Assembly (NCBI RefSeq): GCF_013036045.1
Contig: NZ_WTPX01000035.1
Span: 1 to 36,132 of the forward strand
Length of the DNA: 36,132 nt
Direction: 5' to 3'
DNA from: Alienimonas chondri
Lineage (GTDB): Bacteria > Planctomycetota > Planctomycetia > Planctomycetales > Planctomycetaceae
The notes under the pieces are model-generated. The model was given only the letters and a program-made list of their open reading frames with translations, did not search any database and was not told where the DNA came from. Every line of letters starts with the position of its first letter. Position 1 is the stretch's first letter. Of this stretch, positions 8,427 to 17,800 are shown one piece after another. A program made the position numbers and the translations under genes.

Positions 8427-9749
8427 ATGACCGTTCCCCCTCCTGAGGCATCGTCGTCCGCTCGTCGGGCGCCGCGCGACTCGTACGACGTGGCGGTGGT
8501 CGGCGGGGGGATCGCGGGGATGGGCGCCGCGCTGGCCGCGGCGAAGCGGGGCGAATCGGTCGTCCTGTTCGAGCGCACCCCGAAGGCCCGCGGCGCCAGC
8601 GTGCGGAACTTCGGCATGATCTGGCCCGTCGGACAGCCCGCCGGCCGGGCGCGCTCGTTGGCGCTGCGATCCCGGGCGATTTGGAAGGAGCTGGCGCAGG
8701 CCGGCGACTTCGACTGCACCCCCTGCGGCTCGTTGTTCGCCGCCTACCGGGAGGACGAAGCCGCGGTGATGCGGGAGTTCCTCTCCGGCTCCGCTGCGGA
8801 GGGGCTGGATGCGGAATGGCTCTCGCCGGAGGAGACGCTCAAACGCAGCCCGCGGGCGAACCCGGAGGGGTTGATCGGCGGGCTGTTCTCCGCGGCGGAG
8901 TGCGGCGTGCATCCGCCCTCGGCGATCGCCGGGGTGCGGGCGGCGTTGGAACAGCAGTACGGCGTGACGTTCCGCGAAGGCACGCCCGTCGTCGCCGTCG
9001 ATTCCGGCCGAGTCACGATCGCGGGGGGAGAGACGATCGCCGCACAGCGGATCATCGTCGCCGGCGGTGCGGAGGCGGCCTCGCTGTTCCCCGCGGAGCA
9101 CGCCGCCGAAGCGATGGTGAAGTGCAAATTGCAGATGCTCGAAACGGCCCCGCTTGAAGGGGGCGGTGAAGCCGGCGCCGAACCGTTCGGCCCGCACCTC
9201 GCCGGCGGCCTGACGCTGCGGCATTACAAGAGCTTCGCGGCCTGCCCGTCCCAGCCGGCGCTCGCCGCGCGCGTCGCCGCTGAGGCGCCCGAACTGGACC
9301 GGTTCGGCGTGCATGTGATGGCCGCCGAGACCCCGTGGGGCAGCCTGATTCTGGGCGATTCGCACGAGTACGGCGACGACGTCAGCCCGTTCGACAGCGC
9401 CGAGATCGACGCCCTGATCCTCCGCGAACTACGGCCGATGCTGAGCCTGCCCAGTTGGGAGATCGCCCGCCGCTGGCACGGCGTGTACCTCAAACACCCG
9501 ACCGAACTGTTCCTCGCCAAGCCGGTCGCCGAGGGGGTGACGCTGTTCAACGGCTTCGGCGGGAACGGCATGACGCTGGCGCTGGGCGCCGCCGAGACGC
9601 TGTTCGAACCGCCCGCCGTCGCGTCCACGACCGGCGACGAGCCGACGGACGAGATACCGATTCCGTCGGTCGCCCCGCGCTCGGACGCCCCGCGCTCCGA
9701 ATCGATGACGTCCGCTCCCCAGACTGCCCTGACAGGATTCCCGCGATGA
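8427..9749 (+). CDS. FAD-dependent oxidoreductase, TIGR03364-like
   Basis: The protein (440 aa from ATG at 8427) is a flavoprotein of the D-amino-acid oxidase superfamily. The dinucleotide-binding motif VVGGGIAGMGAALAA lies at 25-39 and the acidic end of the second strand at VVLFERTPKARGAS. The stretch RNFGMIWPVGQPAG and the C-terminal LFNGFGGNGMTLALGAAETL resemble the TIGR03364 family, which is often found in phosphonate-related loci beside phosphonatase-like hydrolases (family knowledge). Substrates of such enzymes are amines or amino acids; which one applies here is unknown. A TTG at 8409 could extend the protein by six residues, but the ATG is preferred. The last residues are Ser/Pro-rich and extend beyond the fold. 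The stop codon overlaps the start of the phosphatase-like gene (ATGA at 9746-9749), so the two are likely translated together. Confidence 0.85.
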   Translation: MTVPPPEASSSARRAPRDSYDVAVVGGGIAGMGAALAAAKRGESVVLFERTPKARGASVRNFGMIWPVGQPAGRARSLALRSRAIWKELAQAGDFDCTPCGSLFAAYREDEAAVMREFLSGSAAEGLDAEWLSPEETLKRSPRANPEGLIGGLFSAAECGVHPPSAIAGVRAALEQQYGVTFREGTPVVAVDSGRVTIAGGETIAAQRIIVAGGAEAASLFPAEHAAEAMVKCKLQMLETAPLEGGGEAGAEPFGPHLAGGLTLRHYKSFAACPSQPALAARVAAEAPELDRFGVHVMAAETPWGSLILGDSHEYGDDVSPFDSAEIDALILRELRPMLSLPSWEIARRWHGVYLKHPTELFLAKPVAEGVTLFNGFGGNGMTLALGAAETLFEPPAVASTTGDEPTDEIPIPSVAPRSDAPRSESMTSAPQTALTGFPR

Positions 9750-11632
9750 GCCGCCCAAACGTTCGCCCCCTGTTCGCCGCCGCGCTCGGCGCGGTTCTGT
9801 CGCTGCTCGTCGAGCCGGCGAGCGCCCATGACGGGCCGGACCCGCTGGTGTATTACCGGTTGAACGCCGCCGCGGTGGAGGGCGAGACCCTCAAGGCCCG
9901 GCTCGGCCCGCCGGCGGAACTGAGTGCCGCAGTTGAATCGGCCGACGACGGCGCCGCGCTGCGGTTCGTCGCGGAGACCGGCGGCGCCGTGATCGCCCCG
10001 ACCGTCGCCGCGGCCGGCGATTTGCTGCCGACGGCCGCCCTGACCGCCGCCGCGACCGTTTCGATCGAACGCCCAACTCGTTGGGGCGGGATCGTCGGGG
10101 CGATCAGCGACGACGGCGAGGACGAACACGGCTGGCTGCTGGGCTACGACGAAACCTCCTTCACCTTCGCGATCGCCGGCGCCGATGGAGTGTCGTTGAC
10201 CTATCTCAAAGGCAGAACACCCTATGAACGCGGCAAGCTGTACCGTGTGGTCGGCGTTTACGACGGCAAAACGATGCAGCTGTGGGTGAACGGCCAGCTC
10301 GACGCCGAATCGATGGAGCAGTCCGGCCCCGTGCGGTACGCCGCTGCGTCGCCTTTCGTCCTCGGCGCCTACCGCGACGGCAACGAGCATCACGGGCTCC
10401 AGGGCCGCCTGCGGAGCGTCAGCCTGTACGGCCTCGCCGCGAAGCAAAAGTGGGTCGAACATGACTTCGCCGACGTGAAAACCCTCACCACGGCGCCGGC
10501 GGATCTGTCCGGCGTGCCGTTGAAGTTGGTGGTCGAACCCTATCTGCAATACGGCACGCAGACCGGGATGACGGTCATGTGGCGCTCCACGATTCCCGCG
10601 ACCGGTGCCGTGCTCTGGGGCGAGACCGCCGAGTGCCCGCACCGCGTCGAGGGCGAGGCGGGGCGGGAGATCCACGAGATTCGCCTCACGGAATTAAAGC
10701 CGGAGACGCAATATTTTTATCGGACCGAAACGACGATCGAAGGCGGGGCGACCGTCGCCACGGAGGTCTCCACCTTTCAAACCGCGGTGAAGGAAAACAC
10801 CCCCTTCGCCTTCGCCGTCATCAGCGACACCCAGGGCAATCCGCAGGTCTCCGGCCAGATCGCCGCCGCCGCGTGGGAGCATCGCCCCAGCTTCGTGCTG
10901 CACCCGGGCGATCTGGTGAGCACGGGTTCCAACGCGGAACACTGGACGCAGCATTTCTTCCCGGGGATGAAAGAGCTGATCCGCTACGCCCCGTTCTATC
11001 CGGTGCTGGGCAATCACGAGCAGGACGCTCGCAATTATTACGACTACGTCAGCCTGCCGGACCCGGAGTGGTTCTATACGTTCCGCTACGGCAACGCGGA
11101 GTTCTTTATGGTCGATTCGAACCGCAACGTCGGCCCGGACTCGGAGCAGTACCCGCTGCTGGAAAAGGCGCTCGCCGGTTCGACGGCCCGGTGGAAGATC
11201 GTCTGCCATCATCACCCGCCGTACTCCTCGGACGAGAACGACTACGGCGACCTGTGGAAGTCGAACGTCTCCACTCGCGGCGACGACCGGATTCGCCAGC
11301 TCACGCCGCTCTATGAGAAGCACGGCGTGGACATCGTCTGGAACGGGCACATTCATAGTTATGAACGCACCTGGCCGATCAAAGCGGGCCGCCCGGTCGA
11401 GCGGCACGGGATCGTGTACATGATCACCGGCGGCGGCGGCGGGCCGCTGGAGACGCCCGGCCCGATCCGGCCGTCGTTCCAGAACACGGTCCGCCGCGGC
11501 CATCACTTCTGCATGGTGCGAGTAAACGGCGGCACGCTGGAGTTCACCGCCTACGCCCTCGACGGCGTCCCCTTCGATCGGCTGGTGATTCGCAAAGCTC
11601 CGCAGCCCGAGGCGCGAGCCGAGGCCGAGTGA
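9746..11632 (+). CDS. Secreted LamG plus purple-acid-phosphatase-like metallophosphoesterase
   Basis: The 628-aa protein has a signal peptide (cleavage after ASA, residue 27), a LamG/concanavalin-like domain (about 30-240), a fibronectin-III-like PAP N-terminal domain (about 255-345) and a calcineurin-like metallophosphoesterase domain (about 355-560). Metal-binding motifs are SDTQ with D361, HPGD with D389, GNHE at 422-425, HHHPP at 488-492 and NGHIHSYER at 533-541, all as in purple acid phosphatases. It should hydrolyse phosphate esters outside the cytoplasm; the LamG domain may bind a carbohydrate or surface ligand. ATG 9746 overlaps the upstream stop by 4 nt, with AGGA at 9734-9737. The final residues (QPEARAEAE) are encoded by a dispersed repeat, so the native C-terminus may have been replaced or extended. 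Confidence 0.92.
   Translation: MSRPNVRPLFAAALGAVLSLLVEPASAHDGPDPLVYYRLNAAAVEGETLKARLGPPAELSAAVESADDGAALRFVAETGGAVIAPTVAAAGDLLPTAALTAAATVSIERPTRWGGIVGAISDDGEDEHGWLLGYDETSFTFAIAGADGVSLTYLKGRTPYERGKLYRVVGVYDGKTMQLWVNGQLDAESMEQSGPVRYAAASPFVLGAYRDGNEHHGLQGRLRSVSLYGLAAKQKWVEHDFADVKTLTTAPADLSGVPLKLVVEPYLQYGTQTGMTVMWRSTIPATGAVLWGETAECPHRVEGEAGREIHEIRLTELKPETQYFYRTETTIEGGATVATEVSTFQTAVKENTPFAFAVISDTQGNPQVSGQIAAAAWEHRPSFVLHPGDLVSTGSNAEHWTQHFFPGMKELIRYAPFYPVLGNHEQDARNYYDYVSLPDPEWFYTFRYGNAEFFMVDSNRNVGPDSEQYPLLEKALAGSTARWKIVCHHHPPYSSDENDYGDLWKSNVSTRGDDRIRQLTPLYEKHGVDIVWNGHIHSYERTWPIKAGRPVERHGIVYMITGGGGGPLETPGPIRPSFQNTVRRGHHFCMVRVNGGTLEFTAYALDGVPFDRLVIRKAPQPEARAEAE
11604..11624 (+). repeat. Solo copy of the 5.3-kb repeat arm inside a gene end
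   Basis: This 21-nt stretch is identical to the reverse complement of arm B' (5318-5338) and differs by one base from arm B (5271-5291). It lies inside the last codons of the phosphatase-like gene and encodes part of its C-terminus. No A arm accompanies it. Confidence 0.8.
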
Positions 11633-11670
11633 CCGTCCGAGAAGTCAGCCACCCGACCGACCACGAACGC

Positions 11671-11703
11671 AGCGTCCCGGACGCTTGAAGCGTCCGGGAC
11701 GCT
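11671..11703. repeat. Perfect 33-nt palindrome
   Basis: Two 16-nt arms (11671-11686 and 11688-11703) are perfect reverse complements around a single central base. As RNA this would fold with a small loop, and it lies 39 nt after the phosphatase-like stop codon, so it may terminate that transcript; there is no T tract. It could also be a dispersed palindromic repeat or a dimeric protein site. Nothing else gene-like is seen in 11633-11869. Confidence 0.6.
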
Positions 11704-11869
11704 GGACGGACTCGCGAACGGACCGAGCGCCCCGATGCGTCGGCAGTGGACACGCCGCACGCGGCCCCGGACGATGATCGGACCGTCCCGATACGTATGT
11801 GGCGTCCAGATTGAATGAGGACGCTGCGCGGGCCGGTTCCCCTCCCAGCCCCTGTCGGAACGCTCGGAA

Positions 11870-14800
11870 ATGGCGTCCTCTCCCCTTCGGTCGGCTCGTC
11901 GGTTGTCGCTGCGATCGGCGGGCCCCGCGACTGCCGTGCGCGTCGGCCTCGCCTCCGCCGCGGTCGGCGCCCTGGCCTTGCTGGCGGCGCTCCCCGCGAT
12001 CGCCCGGCAGGACGACCCGCCGGCTGCCGTCGGCGACGCGACGCCGGACGATCCCGGGATCGCTCCGGAATCGGCGGAGATCGAGAAGGAACGCGAGACC
12101 GCGGAGCGGTTCCTCTCCCTGCTCGAACGCAACCCCCGCCCCGGCACGGCGCTGGATCGGGCCTACGCCTTCTTCGCCGAGCGCGGCGAGCTGGCCGCCC
12201 TCGCCGAGCGTCTCCGCACCCGCGCCGAGGAGAACCCCGCCGACGCCGCGGCCCCGGCGATTCTCGGTCTGATCGAAGCCCGCCGCGGCAACGACGAGCA
12301 GGCCGTCGCCGCCTTCGAGCAAGCCGCCGAACGCGCCCCCGACGATCCGAACCCCCGCGCCCGGCTCGCCGAGGCGTACGCCCTCGCCGGTCGGCACGCC
12401 CAAGCCGCGGAGGCGTACGAAGCCGCCCTCGCCCGCGATCCCTCCCGCCGCGACCTGCCGGACCTGCTCAGCGGGTTGGGCCGCGTGCTGACCCGCAGCG
12501 GCCAGGCGGAGGAGGCCGACGCCGTGTGGGATCGCCTCATCGAAAAGTTCCCCGGGGACGACGCCGTCCGCGAGCAGATCGCCGCCGTGCTGGAGGCGGA
12601 GGGGGATCTCGAAGGCGCCCTGGCCCGCTACGACGCCCTCGCCGCGGACACCACCGACGAATACCGCCGCGTCGCCTTCGGTTTGAAGGCCGCCTCCCTC
12701 AAGGTGCGGGCCGGCCGCAACGACGAAGCGGTCGCGGACTTCGAGAAGCTGCTGGCGAACCTCAACCCGGACAGCTGGCTGTTCCGCGAAGTCCGCAGCG
12801 GCATCGAACGGGCGTTCCTCCGCACCGACGACCTCGCCGGCCTCACCGCCTACTACGAAGGCTGGGTGGAGGATCATCCCGAAGACGTCGCCGCGATGGC
12901 CCGGCTGGGCGAACTGCTGGATCGGCAGAGCCGCACCGCGGAGGCCCGCGACTGGCTGGAGAAAGCGGTGGAGAAGGCGCCCGGCGACGGCCGGTTGCGG
13001 CGGGCGCTGGTCGATCAGCTGCTGCGGTCCGACGACTACGCCGGCGCCGCGAAGCAGTTCGAGGAACTGAACCGCCTGGCCCCCGGCGACTCGGACACGC
13101 TGCGGGACTGGGGTTCGATCTACCTCGACGACCCCTCACTGTCCGACGACGAGCGATTGGCGAAGGCGGAGGCCGTCTGGCGGCGATTGCTGACGGATCA
13201 GTCCGACGACCCGGTCGCCGTCACTCAGGTCGCCGACTGGCTGCGTCAGGCGGGGGCGAAGGAGCCCGCCAAGGCGCTGTATCGACAGGCGATCGAACTG
13301 GCCCCCGAAGACCCGCGATACGTGGAGTACCTCGGCGAGTACCTGCACATCCTGGGCGAGTCCGAGGAGGCGGTGACCGTTTGGGAGAGCTTGGCCGCGG
13401 GCGGGAAACGCTCCGTGGAGACGCTGGCCCGGCTGTCGGAGGTGTTCGGCGGGTTCGGCTACGACGACCGCGCCGCCGAGGCCGCCGCCGCCGCGGACGC
13501 GCTCGACGTGAAAGAATCCGGCGCCGACCCGACCGCGGGCACGCTGGAGTTCGCGGACCGGATGCGGTTCGCCGAACTGTTCGTGCGGGCGGAGAACGCC
13601 GCCGCGGCCGAGACGCAGATCGCGAAAGCGGAGGCGCTCGCCGTCACGCCGGAGGAACGCCGGGCCGTGTTGAACGCCGCGATCGACGCCGACGAAGCCG
13701 CCGGCAAGCTGGCCGAGCGGATCGCCGCGCTGGAACAGCAGGCGATCGACGACCCGAAGGAGGCCGACGTGCGGCTGCGGCTCGCGCTGTACCGCGACGC
13801 GGCGGGCGATGCGACGGGGGCGGCGAACGCCGCGGCGGAGGCCGTGAAGCTCGCCCCCGCGGACCCGACGGCGCTGATGACGCTGTCGGAGATGCAGGAG
13901 CGGGCCGGTCGGGTCGCCGATGCCGCGACGACCGCTCGCCGGTTGGCCGACATCGACCGCCAACGCCGGGCCGAACACCTCATCCGCGTCGCGGAATTGC
14001 AGCTGCGACTCGGGCAGCGGGTCGAAGCCCTGCGGACCGCCCGCGAGGTCGTCGCCGGCGCCCCCGGCAACCCGGACGGGCTGGCGTTCCTGTCGCGGGT
14101 CGCCTTCCGCGTGGGGGAAGAAGAGATCGGTCTGGACGCCCTCCGCCGGGCCGCCCGCACCGCGGGTCGCGATCCCGGTCCGTTGTTGGAACTGGCCTCC
14201 GCGTTGGCGGATCGGTTTCGCACGGACGAAGCGGTCGAGTTGCTGTGGCGGGCGTTCGCGGCGGCGGACGGTTTCGACGACAAGGGACTCGTGGTCCGCC
14301 GGCTCGCCGAACTGGCCCGCCGACAGGGTCGGTTCGCCCCGTTCCTGGAGAAGCTCGAGCGCACCGCCGCCGGCCCCCGCGGTCCGCGGCCCGGCGACGA
14401 GCCGGACCGCGAAACGGCGCTGCTGATCGCCGAAGCCCACCTCGCCGCGGACGACCCGGCGGCGGCCCGCGGGGCGCTCGAACCGCTGCTCTCCCGCGAT
14501 CCGAAGGACACCACGCTGCTGGCGCGGCTCGCCACGCTGGCCGAGAGCGCCGGCGAGATCGACGATGCGATCGCCTATCAGAAGCGGGTCGTGGACCTCA
14601 GCGAAGAATCGGCCGAACGCATGCGGCTGGCGGGGATGCTCGCCGCCTCCGGCGACGCCGAGGCCGCGGAGCGGTTCTACCTCGACCTGCTGGGAGGCAC
14701 GACGGACCCCGTGGAGCGGGTGCGGGCGATCGACGCCTTGCTGAAGGCCGGCCGCGAAGGACTCGCCTTCCAACTGGCCGACGCCGGTTTGGTCCGCGAC

Positions 14801-17800
14801 GGCGACGATTGGGAGTTGCTGGTGCGTCTGGCCGCCGCCGCGGTCAATGCGACCGGCGACGAGATCGATCAACGGCCCGTCTCGATCACGCTGGACGACG
14901 AAGTCGACGAGTCAGAGAGAGAGGGGCTTCCCGTCTCCCTACCGGACGTGGCGGACGCGGCCCTGCGGCGGGTGTGGGAGCTGGACCTGCCGCACGACAC
15001 GCTCTCCGCGGCGAAGCAGGCGGAGGAGGAACGCCGTCGCTCCCGTCGCGCCGGCAGCGGCGGCCGCACCGCGGGCCGCACGATCGGCGTGGGGGCGATG
15101 CCGGCGCCGATCCAGCGGATCCGCACGGCGAGCATGGGGTTCGGCGTGCTCGGTCTGTCGGGCCGCCCCTCCACCGGCATGGGCGCCAAGCTGACGATCG
15201 AACCGGACGACTACGGCGCCGCCCGCCTGCTGGCCGAGGGGTGGCTCGCCAAACGCGACCCCGACTTCGCCAAAGCCGTGTTCGCCGACGCCGGCGTGCT
15301 GCTGCCTGAGGAATCGAACGAGGCCGCGCCCGCCGCCGCACCGCCGTTGTTCGCCGAGGACGCGACGCCCACCGTCGAGGCACTGTGGGACGCCTGGTTC
15401 CTCGCCAGCGTCGGCCCGCAGTTCGAGGGGGTTCCGGCCGCCCTCAACAATCGGCTCCCGGATCTCCTGCAGGGGCTCGCGATGCGGCTGGTTCGGCGGG
15501 ACGGCGCCGAGCCGGGCACGGCGTACGTCTATCTGCAATCGCTGACCCAGCGCAGCCGGAATCCTTCCAACGGCGAGCAGATCGAACCGGACCCGCTGTC
15601 GGACGAGGAGCTGGATCTGCTCACCGCCTCCCTCGATCGGGTGAAGGCGGACGGGGCGAACGCCGGGATGCCGCCCAGTTACATGGAACGGTTACTGATT
15701 CAGGAACTGAAACGAGCCGGCAAGCAGGAGGCCGCGGACGCCCGCGTCGCGGAGCTGCTCGCCGGCGCCGTCGAACCGGACGAAATCAGCGCCGCCGCGA
15801 GCGTGCTGGCGTCGCTCGAACAGTCGGACGCCGTGCTGACGCTGCTGGAACGCGCCGCCGCCCTGCCCGTCAAAGATCGGGCGCGGGCCGTCCCCAACGC
15901 CTACACGCTCGGTCGGATCGTCGGCGAGCGGACCGCCGCCGGGGATTTGAAAGGCGCCTTCGCCGTGCTGGACGCCCACGCTGACGCCACCGCCGAACTG
16001 GCGGCCCAAAGCTCGACCGGCTCCTCCACCGCGGGACGCGCGCAGCGCCTGCTGATCGTCCGGCCGGACGGCAATATCAGCCAATCCTCCCAGGGGGCCA
16101 GCTTCCCGCCGCCCGCCGCCCCGATTCTGGACGATCAAGCCACCCTGCTGTACTCGCAGTTGCGTTGGCTCCGGGAGCCGGACCAGCTCAAACCGTTGAT
16201 GAAGAAATCGGGGGGGGACTCCGGCGAGCCGGTCGTCGGGGAAAGCGGCGCCGAGGCACTGACCCCTTGGGACGACGCCCCGCTGATCGAACATCTCAAG
16301 GCCAGAGCCGAACGGCCGGACGCCCCGCACCGCTGGCATGACCTGCTGCGTTTGGCCTGCCTGGAAGCATGGGACGGCGACGTGGACGGCGCCGTCGACG
16401 GGTTGCAGCGGGCGTTGGAGGCCGCCCCGGAGAACGCCGCGCTGCGTCGCGTGACCGCCGCGGCGCTGATCGAACGGGGCGACGCGGAAGCCGGTCTCGC
16501 CCTGCTGGACGCCGCGGAGCCGGCCGATCCGGACGAACTGCGGGACCGCGAACTACTCGCCTTGCGCACCGCCGCCCAAGCCGGCGACCTCGATCGGGCG
16601 CGGGCCGCGGCGGAGCGGTTGTTTGGCCTGCGGCTGGACAACGGCGAACAGCTCGAACTGGCCCGCTCGATGCAGCGGCTGGGGCTGGGCGATCGGGCCG
16701 CCGCGGTGCTCGCCCGGGTCCGCCGCGGCGGGGGGAACGACGCGACGACGCTCTCCGGCGTGATGGACCTGTACCGCCGTCGCGGCGACGACGAAGTCGC
16801 CGCGGAGATCGCCCGGTCGATCCTCGCCAACGTGCGCGCCCCCCAACCTCAACCCGGCCGCGGAACCACCAGCGCCCAGCGGGAAGCCGAGAGCGCCCGG
16901 GAGGCCGCGGTGCGGATGTTGAAGGAAGTCGGCGGACTGGACCCCGTGCTGGCCGACCTGCGGGCGAAGCTGGAGCGGAACCCGAACTCCAAGCGGGTGC
17001 GGAGCGATCTGATCGGCCTGCTGGTCGCCGCCGACCGCGGCGACGAGGCGGAGGCGCTGCTGAAGGAAGATCGCCCCGACGGCAACGACCCCGGCGCCCT
17101 GTACGCCGCCGGCCAGCGGCTCTCCCGCTCCGGCGACAGCAAAGCGGCCTCGGAGATGTACGAGAAGGTGATCGCCGCCGATCCCTCGATGATCGCCAAC
17201 GACTACTACGAGGTTCAGCGGGCCTTCCAGCAGGCCGAACGGCTTCCCGCGCTGATGGAAGCGGTCGGCAAAACCGACCCCGCCGACTGGGGGGGGAACA
17301 GCTACGCGATCACCAACATCATCTCGAACGCCCTGTCGAACTTCGACAATCAAGCCCGCAGCAGCCAATCGCCCGGAGACCAATCGGCCGACGACTCAGC
17401 GGATCCGAAGCCCAACCCGGCCGTCGCGGCGTTCAAGTCGATCTGGGATCGACACCCGGAGTCCCGGCAGATGCTGTTCCAGTCCGTCCATCAGGGCCAG
17501 CTGATGGGCGCCGACGGCGTCTACCAGTTCGCCGTGGACGAACTGCTCGGCAAGACGGGCCGGCCCGGCTGGGATCAGCTCTCGAACGTGCGGATGTGGT
17601 CCACGAACCCGCAATCGTTGACCGGGCTGGTGCTGGACGCGGCCCAGGAACGGGGCGAACTGCAGGCGTTCACCGAACGCATCGCCGCCGAGGTGAAGAA
17701 GCACCCGGACTGGCATCCCGGCCGCGGGCTGCTGGCCTCCGCTCATTCCAAAGCCGGGAACTACGACGACGCCCGCAAGGAGGTCGAAACGCTGCTCGCC

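Noticed and set aside
11815-15309. 1164-codon plus-strand frame overlapping the giant gene
   Set aside because: Almost entirely Arg/Gly/Pro; a frame shadow of the TPR region, where stop codons are rare because of high GC.
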